From Paenibacillus cymbidii (GTDB lineage Bacteria; Bacillota; Bacilli; Paenibacillales; NBRC-103111): a stretch of 64,000 nt of DNA. The notes beneath the pieces are model-generated. The model saw only the letters and a list, made by a program, of their open reading frames with translations. It had not been told where the DNA came from and searched no databases. Position 1 is the first letter of the stretch. Every line of letters starts with the position of its first letter. The position numbers were made by a program, and so were the translations under genes. This document shows, piece after piece, positions 8,879-17,887 of the stretch. Where the stretch lies: contig NZ_SHLX01000002.1 of assembly GCF_004764705.1 (NCBI RefSeq), forward strand, positions 124,001-188,000. Reading direction: 5' to 3'.

Positions 8879-10573
8879 ATGAACAAGTTTTGGCGCGGCA
8901 CAGCCGCAACCGGCCTCGGCCTCGTGCTGGCCGTCACGGCCGCCTGCACCGCAAGCAAGAAGGACACGGCGACCAGCCCGTCGCCCACGGCGCCGCAGCA
9001 ATCAAGCGCCGCTTCCGCCAGTCCCGCACCGTCGGGTGCGGCGAACAGCGGCAAGTACAACCCGCCGATCGAGCTGACAACGGTGCGGATGGTGCAGCCG
9101 AACCAGCATTTCGACGCCGGAGAAAATATCGACCGCAACGCGATCTACGACTACTACCTCGAGAAGCTCGGCATCAAGGTGGTCAACAAATGGACGGTCA
9201 CCGGCGAATACAACTCGAAGGTGAAAATCGCGATTGCCGCCAACGACCTGCCCGACTTCCTGAAGGTGTCGGATGCCGACCTTCAGGAGTTGGTCAACAA
9301 CAACATGGTCATGGACCTGACGCAGTTGTGGGACAAGTACGCCTCCGAGGATACGAAGCGGGAGTTCACCTACGACGGCGGCAAACAAATCAAATCGGGC
9401 ACGTTCAACGGCAAAATGATGGCGATCCCGGAAACGCGCAACCCGTACAGCAAAACGATGTTCGTCTGGGTGCGCAAGGATTGGCTGAAGGAGCTGAACC
9501 TGCCGGAGCCAAAAACGATGAACGACCTGGTAGCCATTTCCGACGCGTTCTCGAAACGGGACACGAAGGGCAAAGGCAAAGCGTACGGCTTGTTCCTCGA
9601 CAAGGACCTGGCCGACTACAAAGGCTTTTTCAACAGCTTCCACGCTTACCCCGGCATCTGGGTGAAGGACGCGTCGGGCAAGCTGACGTACGGCAGCCTC
9701 GATCCGCAAATGAAAGCGGCGCTGAAGCAGCTGCAGGACATGTTCAAGGCCGGGCAGATCGATCCCGAATTCGGCGTCAAGGATTTCGACAAGGCGGCGG
9801 AGCTGATCGCCAGCGACCGCATCGGCCTGATGTACGGCACGTTCGCCAACAGCCTCTCGCTCGCCGCCGGGGCGGTAAAGGACGGAAAAATTTTGCAGGA
9901 TTGGGAAGCGTACATGATCCCGTCGATCGACGACAAACCCGCGCTGAACCCGGCGCTGCCAACCGTCAAGACGTACTACGTCGTGAACAAAAACGCCAAG
10001 CACCCGGAAGCGGTCATCAAGCTGCTGAACGAATGGACCGCCTCGGCCGTCAAGTCGACGGAGGAGAACAGCATCCTGCTGCTGGGCAAAGCGCGCAAGC
10101 CGAGCGACTTCTCCTACTACGAAATCAACCCGATCTTCGTGTTCTCGCAATACGCCAACGTGCTCAGCGGCGAGTTGATTCCCAAGGCGCTGAAAACCGG
10201 CGACCGCTCCGTGCTCGGCACCGATCTCGACCGCAACATCCGCTACGACTCGGTACTGGAGTTCAAGAAGGGCAACATTACCGAAAGCAGCTGGGTGCAG
10301 AATCTGATCGCCAAGGAAGACGGCACGCTGGCGAAGCTGAACGCCATTTACAAAAACAAGCTGTTCATGTACAACGAGTTTTACGGCGCGGCCACCCCGA
10401 CCATGGGCGAAAAGATGAGCATCCTCGACGCCAAGGAATACGAAATGATCACGAAAATCATCATGGGCTCCGCATCGGTCGACAAGTATGACGATTTCGT
10501 CAAGGAATGGAAAAGTCTCGGCGGCGACAAAATCACCCAGGAAGTCAACGACTGGTACCAGAAAATGAAGTAA
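8879..10573 (+). CDS. Sugar ABC transporter substrate-binding lipoprotein
   Basis: 564-residue family 1 extracellular solute-binding protein of the LplA type. It has a short basic N-terminus and a hydrophobic helix ending in a Cys at about residue 22 (AVTAAC), which would be lipidated, although Thr rather than Leu at -3 makes a non-ideal lipobox. A Ser/Ala/Pro-rich tether follows. It captures an oligosaccharide outside the membrane and hands it to the two permeases encoded next. The ATG follows GAGGGGG. It is the first gene after promoter copy A, and a terminator hairpin right behind it (10595-10623) would let it be made in excess over the permeases. Confidence 0.92.
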   Translation: MNKFWRGTAATGLGLVLAVTAACTASKKDTATSPSPTAPQQSSAASASPAPSGAANSGKYNPPIELTTVRMVQPNQHFDAGENIDRNAIYDYYLEKLGIKVVNKWTVTGEYNSKVKIAIAANDLPDFLKVSDADLQELVNNNMVMDLTQLWDKYASEDTKREFTYDGGKQIKSGTFNGKMMAIPETRNPYSKTMFVWVRKDWLKELNLPEPKTMNDLVAISDAFSKRDTKGKGKAYGLFLDKDLADYKGFFNSFHAYPGIWVKDASGKLTYGSLDPQMKAALKQLQDMFKAGQIDPEFGVKDFDKAAELIASDRIGLMYGTFANSLSLAAGAVKDGKILQDWEAYMIPSIDDKPALNPALPTVKTYYVVNKNAKHPEAVIKLLNEWTASAVKSTEENSILLLGKARKPSDFSYYEINPIFVFSQYANVLSGELIPKALKTGDRSVLGTDLDRNIRYDSVLEFKKGNITESSWVQNLIAKEDGTLAKLNAIYKNKLFMYNEFYGAATPTMGEKMSILDAKEYEMITKIIMGSASVDKYDDFVKEWKSLGGDKITQEVNDWYQKMK

Positions 10574-10594
10574 CCGTTTGCGATTGCCATACGG

Positions 10595-10623
10595 AGGAGG
10601 TTCTGGCCAAGAACCTCCTTTTT
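10595..10623 (+). terminator. Intra-operon terminator between binding protein and permeases
   Basis: Perfect 10-bp stem AGGAGGTTCT/AGAACCTCCT with a 5-nt loop and T run, 22 bases after the stop. Partial read-through would give high binding-protein and lower permease levels, as is common for binding-protein-dependent systems. Confidence 0.85.
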
Positions 10624-10704
10624 GCAAACCGCTTCTGTCCGCGCCACCGTCCCATCTTGCGCCACAACGGCGGCCGCGCCGCTATCGCCACTGGAGGCAT
10701 GACC

Positions 10705-11604
10705 ATGCTGCTCAAGGAATGGAAAATAAACAAGCTGCTGCACCTGATGGTGCTGCCCAGCCTGATCTATGTGCTCATCTACAAATACGGCCCGATCGCG
10801 GGCATCGTCATCGCCTTCAAAAAGTATTATCCGGTCAAAGGCATCTGGCATTCGCCCTGGATCGGCTGGGACAATTTCCAGTACGTCCTGCTGCTGTCGG
10901 ATACGCCGCGCGTCGTCGCCAATACGCTGGTTATCGCCTGCTGGAAAATCGTCTGCGGCCTGATCGCGCCAATCCTCACCGCGCTGCTGCTGAACGAGGT
11001 GCGCAAGTCGCTGTTTCGCCGCACGTTCCAGACGCTGGTGTATTTTCCCCACTTCCTGTCCTGGATCATTCTGAGCGGCATTCTGATCGAGCTGCTGTCT
11101 CCCAACGCGGGCATCGTCAACCATGTGCTGGGCTGGCTGGGGATCAAGCCGATTTTTTTCCTTGGCGACAATCGCTGGTTCAAGTTTACGCTGGTTGCCT
11201 CGGACGTCTGGAAGGAGTTCGGCTTCGGCACGATCGTGTACCTGGCGGCGCTGACGAACATCAACCCGAGTCTGTACGAAGCGGCCGAGGTCGACGGCGC
11301 GAACCGCTGGCGGCAGACGTGGCACATTACGCTGCCGGGTATGATTCCGATCGTCGTCCTGCTGGCCACGCTCAGCCTCGGCAACGTGCTGAACGCCGGC
11401 TTCGACCAGGTGTTCAACCTGTACAGCCCGGCCGTGTACGAATCCGGCGACATCATCGACACGTTCGTGTACCGGCTCGGCCTGCAGCAATACCAATACG
11501 GCGTCGCCACGGCCGTCGGCCTGTTCAAATCCGGCGTATCGCTCGTCCTGATCAGCATTTCGTATTATGCGGCTTACCGGTTTGCCAACTACAGAATTTT
11601 TTAG
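10705..11604 (+). CDS. Sugar ABC transporter permease (LplB type)
   Basis: 299-residue inner-membrane permease of the binding-protein-dependent transport family, with about six hydrophobic segments. The EAA loop that contacts the ATPase is seen as EAAEVDGANRWRQTWHITLP at about residues 190-210. The ATG at 10705 is preferred because GGAGG ends 7 nt before it; the ATG at 10699 would leave only one base. It pairs with the permease at 11618. No ATPase gene is in the window; such systems commonly share a genome-encoded MsmX-type ATPase. Confidence 0.92.
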   Translation: MLLKEWKINKLLHLMVLPSLIYVLIYKYGPIAGIVIAFKKYYPVKGIWHSPWIGWDNFQYVLLLSDTPRVVANTLVIACWKIVCGLIAPILTALLLNEVRKSLFRRTFQTLVYFPHFLSWIILSGILIELLSPNAGIVNHVLGWLGIKPIFFLGDNRWFKFTLVASDVWKEFGFGTIVYLAALTNINPSLYEAAEVDGANRWRQTWHITLPGMIPIVVLLATLSLGNVLNAGFDQVFNLYSPAVYESGDIIDTFVYRLGLQQYQYGVATAVGLFKSGVSLVLISISYYAAYRFANYRIF

Positions 11605-11617
11605 GCGGTGTGGCGTT

Positions 11618-12511
11618 TTGTTCAACTATCGCACGAGCACGAGCTACCGGATTTTTACGCTGGCCAACTATTTGTTCCTGACCGTTCTGGCGCTGAGCTG
11701 CGTTCTGCCGCTCATACACGTGCTGATGGTTTCGTTCAGCTCCGCCCAGGCGGTAGCCGCAGGCCGGGTCGGCTTATGGCCGATCGACTTCACCTGGGCT
11801 TCCTACGAAAGCGTTTTTGCCAAAAAAGCGTATTTGCTCGCGTTTCTCGTTTCGCTCAAACGGATTGCGCTCGGAGTGCCGATCAATATGCTGCTGGCGG
11901 TGACGCTGGCCTACGCGCTGTCGAAGGAGAGCCGGCAGTTCCGCTTCCGCACGTTTTACGCCTGGCTGTTCGTCGCCACCATCCTGTTCGAAGGCGGCCT
12001 CGTCCCCTACTACATCATCGTCAAACAAACCGGACTGATCAACTCGCTCTGGGCGCTGGTCATTCCGAATGCGCTTAACGTGTTTAACGTGATTTTGCTG
12101 CTTAACTTTTTCCGCAGCCTGCCGAAGGAACTGGAGGAGTCGGCGACCATCGACGGGGCCAATCACTGGACTGTGCTATGGCGTATTTTCGTGCCGATTT
12201 CGCTGCCGGGTCTGGCGACGATTTTGCTGTTTACGATCATTTCGCACTGGAACAGCTGGTTCGACGGTTTGATTTTCATGAATAATCCCGACGGCTACCC
12301 GCTGCAAACGTATTTGCAAACCCACGTCATTCAGAAAAACGCCAACATCAGCGAAATGAGCGAGGAAGAGCTGCGGCAATATTTCAGAATCAACGAACGC
12401 ACCGCGCGGGCGGCGCAAATTTTTGTCGCTGCCTTGCCGATTCTGCTGATTTACCCGTTCCTGCAGAAGTATTTTATGAAGGGCATCGTGCTCGGCAGCG
12501 TCAAAGAATAA
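11618..12511 (+). CDS. Sugar ABC transporter permease (LplC type)
   Basis: 297-residue partner permease (carbohydrate ABC transporter permease, MalG/LplC-like) with about six membrane helices and an EAA-type loop EESATIDGANHWTVLWRIFV. Its C-terminus, ending KGIVLGSVKE, is typical of the LplC group. The most likely start is a TTG at 11618 with GGCGGTG 7 nt upstream; an ATG at 11567 would overlap the preceding gene by 38 bases. It follows the LplB-type gene by 13 bases. Confidence 0.9.
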   Translation: MFNYRTSTSYRIFTLANYLFLTVLALSCVLPLIHVLMVSFSSAQAVAAGRVGLWPIDFTWASYESVFAKKAYLLAFLVSLKRIALGVPINMLLAVTLAYALSKESRQFRFRTFYAWLFVATILFEGGLVPYYIIVKQTGLINSLWALVIPNALNVFNVILLLNFFRSLPKELEESATIDGANHWTVLWRIFVPISLPGLATILLFTIISHWNSWFDGLIFMNNPDGYPLQTYLQTHVIQKNANISEMSEEELRQYFRINERTARAAQIFVAALPILLIYPFLQKYFMKGIVLGSVKE

Positions 12512-12541
12512 AATACGCGTTTAACGAAGGAGCATCCCGGC

Positions 12542-13288
12542 ATGAACAAAATCGATGCGAACTGCACGATCGGCACGTGGGTCAACCAGGAGCTGGAGGT
12601 GAACGACGAAACGCAGTTTCTCGAAGCGCTCGACTACTACCGGATCGACCGCGCGATCGTCAGCCACGTCATGGCGCACACGTACGACCCGATCGTCGGC
12701 AACGAACGGCTGCTGAAGCTGGCGGCAGGCGACCGCCGGCTGATCCCTTGCCCGATTCTCGCCCCGCATTACAAGTATCATGCCGGCTGGCCGGCAATGG
12801 CGGAGCTGCTGCGCGTGCACGGGATCAAGTTCGCCCGGCTGGCGCCGAAGGAGCACGGCTACGCGCTGCACAGCCCGCATACCCGCGAAATGTTCGCGAT
12901 CGCCGAACGGCTCGGCATTCATCTGCTGCTGGGCCACGCGGAAATCACCGACGCGGAAGGCATCGAGCTGCCCGGCTTCGAGCTGCTGCTGCGGCAATAC
13001 CCCGGCGTCAACGTGATCGTGACCGGGACGAAGCACCGCCGCAAGCTGATGCTGTACGGCTACCTGGAGTCTTATCCGAACGTGTATGCGGAATTTTCGC
13101 TGTTCGACAATTGGCTTTCCTACCAGGAGGCGGTTGGGCTGTTCGGCTCGGAACGGCTCGTGTGGGGCTCCAACATGCCGTTCAACATGCCGGGCTCGGC
13201 CATTACCATGCTGTCCTATGCGAACATTTCCGCCGAAGACAAGGCGAACATCGCTTACCACAATATCGCAAGACTGATGGGAGAATAA
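12542..13288 (+). CDS. Amidohydrolase-family protein (metal-dependent hydrolase, small)
   Basis: 248-residue TIM-barrel protein of the amidohydrolase-2 type (PF04909-like), a family that includes sugar lactonases and decarboxylases. The usual N-terminal HxH is reduced here to DANCTIG, so a metal ligand pair seems missing. IKFARLAP, LLLGHAE and the C-terminal WGSNMPFN strand remain. It lies between the permeases and a second amidohydrolase three bases downstream, in the operon driven by promoter A. If it is catalytic it may use fewer metals; a non-catalytic partner of the 13292 protein is possible. Substrate unknown. Confidence 0.7.
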   Translation: MNKIDANCTIGTWVNQELEVNDETQFLEALDYYRIDRAIVSHVMAHTYDPIVGNERLLKLAAGDRRLIPCPILAPHYKYHAGWPAMAELLRVHGIKFARLAPKEHGYALHSPHTREMFAIAERLGIHLLLGHAEITDAEGIELPGFELLLRQYPGVNVIVTGTKHRRKLMLYGYLESYPNVYAEFSLFDNWLSYQEAVGLFGSERLVWGSNMPFNMPGSAITMLSYANISAEDKANIAYHNIARLMGE

Positions 13289-13291
13289 CCG

Positions 13292-14116
13292 ATGCTGCTG
13301 AAAGATTACGCCGAAAACGGCCTGCCTTTTGCCGACATTCCCGTCATTGACGTGCATGGCCACCTGAGCGCCGCCGCCAATCCGTATATCCCGTACCCGA
13401 ACGAGGAGGACCAGGCGGTACGGTTCCTCGAGACGCTCGACAGCGTCGGCGTCGATTACGCGATCGTGTCGATGCAGCGCGGCTTCGGCACGAACGAGCT
13501 GGATGCGAATCTCGACCTGGCGAAAATCATGACGCGCCACCCCCGTCTCCTCGGCTGGGTGACGTACATCCCGTTCCTGCCGCAGCCGAGCCTCGACATC
13601 GCCGACGCCTGTTATGCCGTCTCCGACCGTTTTGTCGGCATGAAAATTCATCCCGACGCCAACCGCTGCGCGATTGGCGGGCCGGAATACGCGCCGCTAT
13701 GGGAATACGCCGATGCGCGGGGCCTGCGCGTGCTGACGCATACGTGGGGGCAAAGCCCTTACTCCAACCCCGAGCAACTGCACGACATTGCCCGCCGTTA
13801 TCCGAACGTCGCCGTGCTGATCGGTCATTCCGGCGGCCGGGGCACGGCGATCGAAACGGCGATTGCGCTGGCGAACCGGTACGACAACCTATACCTGGAT
13901 CTGACCGGCGCGTTTCTGTATTCGTCGTGGACGCTGGAACGGTTCGTGCGCAAGGCCGATCCGGATAAATTGCTGTTCTCGAGCGATGCCACCTACAACG
14001 ACGTCACCTGGGAAATCGGCAATATCGCCTACGCCCGGGTGCCGGAAGAGGTCAAGGAGAAGGTGCTTGGCCTGAACGCCAAGCGGCTGCTCAAGGGGGT
14101 GATCCGCGATATGTAA
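13292..14116 (+). CDS. Amidohydrolase-family protein (candidate sugar lactonase)
   Basis: 274-residue PF04909-type TIM-barrel hydrolase. It retains the full metal-site pattern: DVHGH at about residues 21-25, MKIHPD, LTHTWG, LIGHSGG and FSSDATYND with the catalytic-type Asp. Related enzymes open sugar lactones or act on cyclic acids. It is only 3 bases from the 12542 gene, suggesting translational coupling or a heteromer. It belongs to the same operon as the uptake system, so it likely acts on the imported sugar or its oxidised form. Confidence 0.75.
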   Translation: MLLKDYAENGLPFADIPVIDVHGHLSAAANPYIPYPNEEDQAVRFLETLDSVGVDYAIVSMQRGFGTNELDANLDLAKIMTRHPRLLGWVTYIPFLPQPSLDIADACYAVSDRFVGMKIHPDANRCAIGGPEYAPLWEYADARGLRVLTHTWGQSPYSNPEQLHDIARRYPNVAVLIGHSGGRGTAIETAIALANRYDNLYLDLTGAFLYSSWTLERFVRKADPDKLLFSSDATYNDVTWEIGNIAYARVPEEVKEKVLGLNAKRLLKGVIRDM

Positions 14117-14195
14117 ATGAGGGCACGAAGTTCGCGCAGTCCGCACGGCTTGTTGTCCCGCTTTCGTTCCATCCATTTCATGAGGAGGTAATGTA

Positions 14196-17100
14196 ATGGC
14201 AATCCGTATCCGCAACAAATGGTTAGCGTGCCTGCTGATCGCCAGCCTGCTGCTGGCGCTGGCCGGACCGGTCCGCTGGGGCTTCGGCGGCATCGCGCAC
14301 GCCACCGGTACGCCGACTTACGTCTCCACCTTCGAATCGATCGGCCTGACCTGGAATCCCGGCGTGGTCAACCAGGCCGCTTATACCGCTTCGGTGCAGT
14401 ACCGCCTGTACAACTTCAACGCCGCCTGGAGCGACGGCCTCGACTTGTCCTACGACCCGCGCACGACCGGCGGCCGCGACGCCGAGTTCAGGGGCAGCAT
14501 CGTGGGCCTCAACCCCGGCACCAGCTATGAAATCAAGCTGACGCTGTCCGATCCGGAGACCACGACCGCGACGCTCGTCGCCACGACGATGAGCGAATAT
14601 TTCCCCGTCGGCACGACCGTGACGCTGCCGGCCAGCTCCTCCTCGGAGCTGCTGATCACCTCGGGCGGCTCGCCCGGCGCCTACAAGCTGTACACGTTTG
14701 ATCCCGAAGACGACACGGCGGTCATCGACGTCGACGGCGAAGCCGACACCTGCATCACGATCAGCGCGCCGTACGTCATCGTCCGCGGCGTTACGTGCAC
14801 GGGCGCGAACAAGCACGGCATCTCGCTTGTCGCCGGCGCGCACCATGTCGTGCTCGAAGGCAACGACATCAGCGACTGGGGCTCGGAGCGTTCCGCCGGC
14901 ACCGGTCTCGGCGCAGACTGGAACGCGGGCATTCACGCCGCCTACCTGCAGCCTACGATCAAGGATATCGTGATCCAGGGCAATACGATCCACGACCCGC
15001 GTTATACGGCGAACACCTGGGATAGCGGCCATCCGCTCGGCCCGAACGGCATCGCCTTCGAGCAGGACGGCGGCGGTCACAACATCATCCGCTACAACAC
15101 GATTACCGGCAACGACACCCACTACTACAACGACAATATCAGCGGCGGCGAAAATTATTCATTCGGCGGCATGCCCGGCCCGGACTCGGACATTTACGGC
15201 AACCTGCTGACGCACAGCTACGACGACGCGATCGAAGCCGAAGGCGGCGGCCGCAACGTGCGCGTGTGGGGCAACTACATGGACAAAGTGGCGACCGGCG
15301 TGGCCAGCGCCGTCGTTTCGATCGGGCCGCAGTACATTTTCCGCAACGTGCAGAACACGACGCGAATGAAATACGCCGGCGGCGGACCGGACACCGACAG
15401 CGATCGCGGGCCGTTCGGAAAGTCCGGCAACGACCGGAGCGACCCGAGCATCGGCGGCGGCAAACGCTACTTTTTCCACAATACGACGCTGCAGGCGCCG
15501 CCGCCGGTGGGCTCGACTTACCCGCTCGGCGCCGGAGCGGGCATCAACGATGACGGCGGACCGCTGACCAACACCGTGTCGCGCAACAACATCTGGCATA
15601 TTTGGAAAACGAACTGGAGCAGCATCTACGACTCGAACGCCAGCGTGACCAACGATTTTGACTACGACCTGTACAACGGCAACATCACCGCTTACACCGG
15701 CGCGGAAACGAACGGCATTCACGCCGCGCCGATTTACGCCAGCGGCAACGGCTACATCAGCGGCAGCGGCGGCGCGTACGCGCTCGATCCGACCAGCCCG
15801 GGCTACCATGCCGGCGTCGCGCTGAACAATTTCAACAGCGGCAGCAACGTGGATATGGGCGCACACCAGTCGGGCACCCCGGCGATGGTGTTCGGCGTTG
15901 CCGGCTTTAACGTCAACCGCGCGCCGCTCGTTTACGCCGGCGCCGGCACAACGACGGGAACGGAAGCCGGTCTGAACGGCATCGTTTACGACGACGGGCT
16001 CGGCTCGCCGGGCGGCACGCTCAGCTATGCGTGGACCCAGGTAAGCGGTCCGGGCACCGCCTCCTTCGTCGACGACGAGGCGGCAACCACGCTGGTGTCG
16101 TTTTCGGCCAACGGCACGTATGTGCTGCGGCTGACGGCAAGCGACGGCCTGCTCTCGGCGGCGAGCGATGTCACGATCGTCAAGGACAGCTCGCCGGCGA
16201 CGCCGACACCGACGCCTACGCCGACACCGACGCCGACTCCGACACCTACGCCAACCCCGACGCCGATTCCGGGCGATCACATCTACACCAGCCAGCTGCC
16301 GGCCGGCTTCGACAATGACGCCCGTTACGAGCTGGGCACGAAATTCAAGTCCGCCGTCTCCGGCACCGTATACGGGGTGCGTATATACACGAACGCTATC
16401 GAGGGCGGCGACCACGCCGTGCGGCTGTGGAACGCAAACGGCACGTTGACGGCCGGTCCGTTCACGTGGACGATCGCGGCCGGCACGGCCGGCTGGCGGG
16501 AATTCGATCTGCGCGCGGAGAACATCACGATCAGCGCCGATACCGACTATATCGTCGCCGTTTCGAACAGCACGGACAAGATTTACGCCGCTTCGCCGGG
16601 CGGCTTCACCACGCCGATCGTCAACGGCAGTTTCATTACTTACACGACCAGCGGACTGTTCAACACGACGCTCGGCAACATGCCGAATACGTCGTTTAAC
16701 GACGGCAACTATTTCCGCGACATCATCTTTGCGCCGGATCCGACGCCGTCGCCGACACCAACGCCCACGCCTACACCGACGCCCACGCCGACTCCGACAC
16801 CGACGCCGATTCCGGGCGAGCATATTTTCACCGGCCAGACGCCGAGCCTGTACGATAACGACGGGCGTTACGAGCTCGGCACGAAGTTCAAGGCCAGCGT
16901 CTCGGGCACGCTCGCCGGCGTGCGCATTTACACGAACGCCAGCGAAGGCGGCGAGCATAAGGTGCGGCTGTGGACGGCGGCCGGCACGCTGGTCGACGGT
17001 CCGCGCACGTGGACGATTGCCGCGGGCACGGCCGGCTGGAAGGAATTCGCTCTGCCGAACATCGCGATCAGCGCGAATACGGACTACATCATCGCCGTCT

Positions 17101-17279
17101 CCAACAGTTCGGACAATTACTACGCCGCCACGCCGGGAGGCTTCTCCTCGCCAATCGTAAACGGCAGCCTGGTCACCTATGCCGGCAGCGGGCTGTTCAA
17201 CACCACGCTCGGCAATATGCCGAACGCGTCGTTCAACGACGGCAACTATTTCCGAGACGTCATCTTCGTAGCGGATTAG
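14196..17279 (+). CDS. Secreted right-handed beta-helix protein with two DUF4082 modules
   Basis: 1027 residues: signal peptide (about 1-38); a fibronectin-III-like domain (about 40-140); a right-handed parallel beta-helix (about 170-560) with repeated short turns such as GNDISDWG and GNTIHDPRY, as in polysaccharide lyases; a PKD/REJ-like domain (about 570-665); and two DUF4082 modules (about 693-847 and 875-1027), each preceded by a Thr-Pro repeat linker. The two DUF4082 copies are strongly alike and indicate internal duplication. The start ATG has GAGGAGGT. As the last gene of the uptake operon, before a strong terminator, it probably depolymerises the polysaccharide whose fragments the transporter imports. 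The specific activity cannot be read. Confidence 0.85.
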   Translation: MAIRIRNKWLACLLIASLLLALAGPVRWGFGGIAHATGTPTYVSTFESIGLTWNPGVVNQAAYTASVQYRLYNFNAAWSDGLDLSYDPRTTGGRDAEFRGSIVGLNPGTSYEIKLTLSDPETTTATLVATTMSEYFPVGTTVTLPASSSSELLITSGGSPGAYKLYTFDPEDDTAVIDVDGEADTCITISAPYVIVRGVTCTGANKHGISLVAGAHHVVLEGNDISDWGSERSAGTGLGADWNAGIHAAYLQPTIKDIVIQGNTIHDPRYTANTWDSGHPLGPNGIAFEQDGGGHNIIRYNTITGNDTHYYNDNISGGENYSFGGMPGPDSDIYGNLLTHSYDDAIEAEGGGRNVRVWGNYMDKVATGVASAVVSIGPQYIFRNVQNTTRMKYAGGGPDTDSDRGPFGKSGNDRSDPSIGGGKRYFFHNTTLQAPPPVGSTYPLGAGAGINDDGGPLTNTVSRNNIWHIWKTNWSSIYDSNASVTNDFDYDLYNGNITAYTGAETNGIHAAPIYASGNGYISGSGGAYALDPTSPGYHAGVALNNFNSGSNVDMGAHQSGTPAMVFGVAGFNVNRAPLVYAGAGTTTGTEAGLNGIVYDDGLGSPGGTLSYAWTQVSGPGTASFVDDEAATTLVSFSANGTYVLRLTASDGLLSAASDVTIVKDSSPATPTPTPTPTPTPTPTPTPTPTPIPGDHIYTSQLPAGFDNDARYELGTKFKSAVSGTVYGVRIYTNAIEGGDHAVRLWNANGTLTAGPFTWTIAAGTAGWREFDLRAENITISADTDYIVAVSNSTDKIYAASPGGFTTPIVNGSFITYTTSGLFNTTLGNMPNTSFNDGNYFRDIIFAPDPTPSPTPTPTPTPTPTPTPTPTPIPGEHIFTGQTPSLYDNDGRYELGTKFKASVSGTLAGVRIYTNASEGGEHKVRLWTAAGTLVDGPRTWTIAAGTAGWKEFALPNIAISANTDYIIAVSNSSDNYYAATPGGFSSPIVNGSLVTYAGSGLFNTTLGNMPNASFNDGNYFRDVIFVAD

Positions 17280-17290
17280 GCACGCAAGCG

Positions 17291-17340
17291 CAAAACAGCG
17301 GGAAGAGGCAGGGCGAACCCTGCCTCTTCCCGCGTTTTGT
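17291..17340. terminator. Rho-independent terminator ending the uptake operon
   Basis: Perfect 16-bp stem (17298-17313 with 17318-17333) around a 4-nt loop, followed by GTTTTGTTT on the plus strand. An A-rich stretch before the stem means it could act in both directions. Confidence 0.92.
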
Positions 17341-17471
17341 TTGGCGGGGGGCGGGCCCGGGCGAACCGCGAGGGCTCGGAAGATGCCGCCAGGGGCGGTA
17401 GCGCGGGCAAGCGGAGACGCTGCGCGAGGCGGGAGAGGCGGGGGCGCGGGCCGCCCGGCAAGGCGAGTACC

Positions 17472-17663
17472 GAAATAAGCCATGTTTCATGGCCTATTTC
17501 GGAAAAAACGAGTGCCCGCGCCAAAATAACCAGTGATTTCACTGGCTATTAGGCCAAAATACCCGATTCCGGGTCAATTTCCGCAGAATAAGCCATGTTT
17601 TCACTGGCTATTTCCTTCGCAACACGCAAAGTATCGCTAATAGGCCATTTTTTATAGGCTATT
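17472..17663. repeat. Four-hairpin intergenic repeat, copy 1
   Basis: Four AT-rich stem-loops in fixed order: 17472-17500 (GAAATAAGCCATG type), 17525-17550 (AATAACCAGTGA with TCACTGGCTATT), 17587-17612 and 17639-17663 (AATAGGCC with a T-rich loop). The connecting sequence includes ACCCGATTCCGGGT, also conserved in copy 2. It lies between the convergent genes ending at 17279 and 17888. Copies 2-4 are at 22736-22930, 43809-44003 and 57842-58035. Confidence 0.9.
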
Positions 17664-17699
17664 TCCACGAGCCGGCCCACGAACCCGGCTACCAAGCGC

Positions 17700-17790
17700 C
17701 CCGTCTTTCTCCGCTCCCCCTCTTCCCTCACCTCCCCGCCTCCCTGCCTCCCCGCCTCCCTGCTGCCTTCTGCTTTCCTTGTCTGCTCTT
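17700..17790. repeat. Pyrimidine-rich low-complexity stretch
   Basis: Repeats of CTCCCCGCCTCCCTGC and shorter variants next to four-hairpin copy 1. No gene is seen in 17341-17887 apart from these two elements. Confidence 0.7.
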
Positions 17791-17887
17791 CCGCCTTGCT
17801 CCCGGCCGCAAAAAAAAGACGGCCCCGTTTCGACCGTCGCTTGCTCCCGCTACAGGTACATCGCTCAGAAAGTCGTGCCCCCTGCGC

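Noticed and set aside
15159-17483. Long minus-strand open frame opposite the beta-helix/DUF4082 gene
   Set aside because: Arginine/valine-rich shadow of the real plus-strand gene; no ribosome site and no recognisable family.
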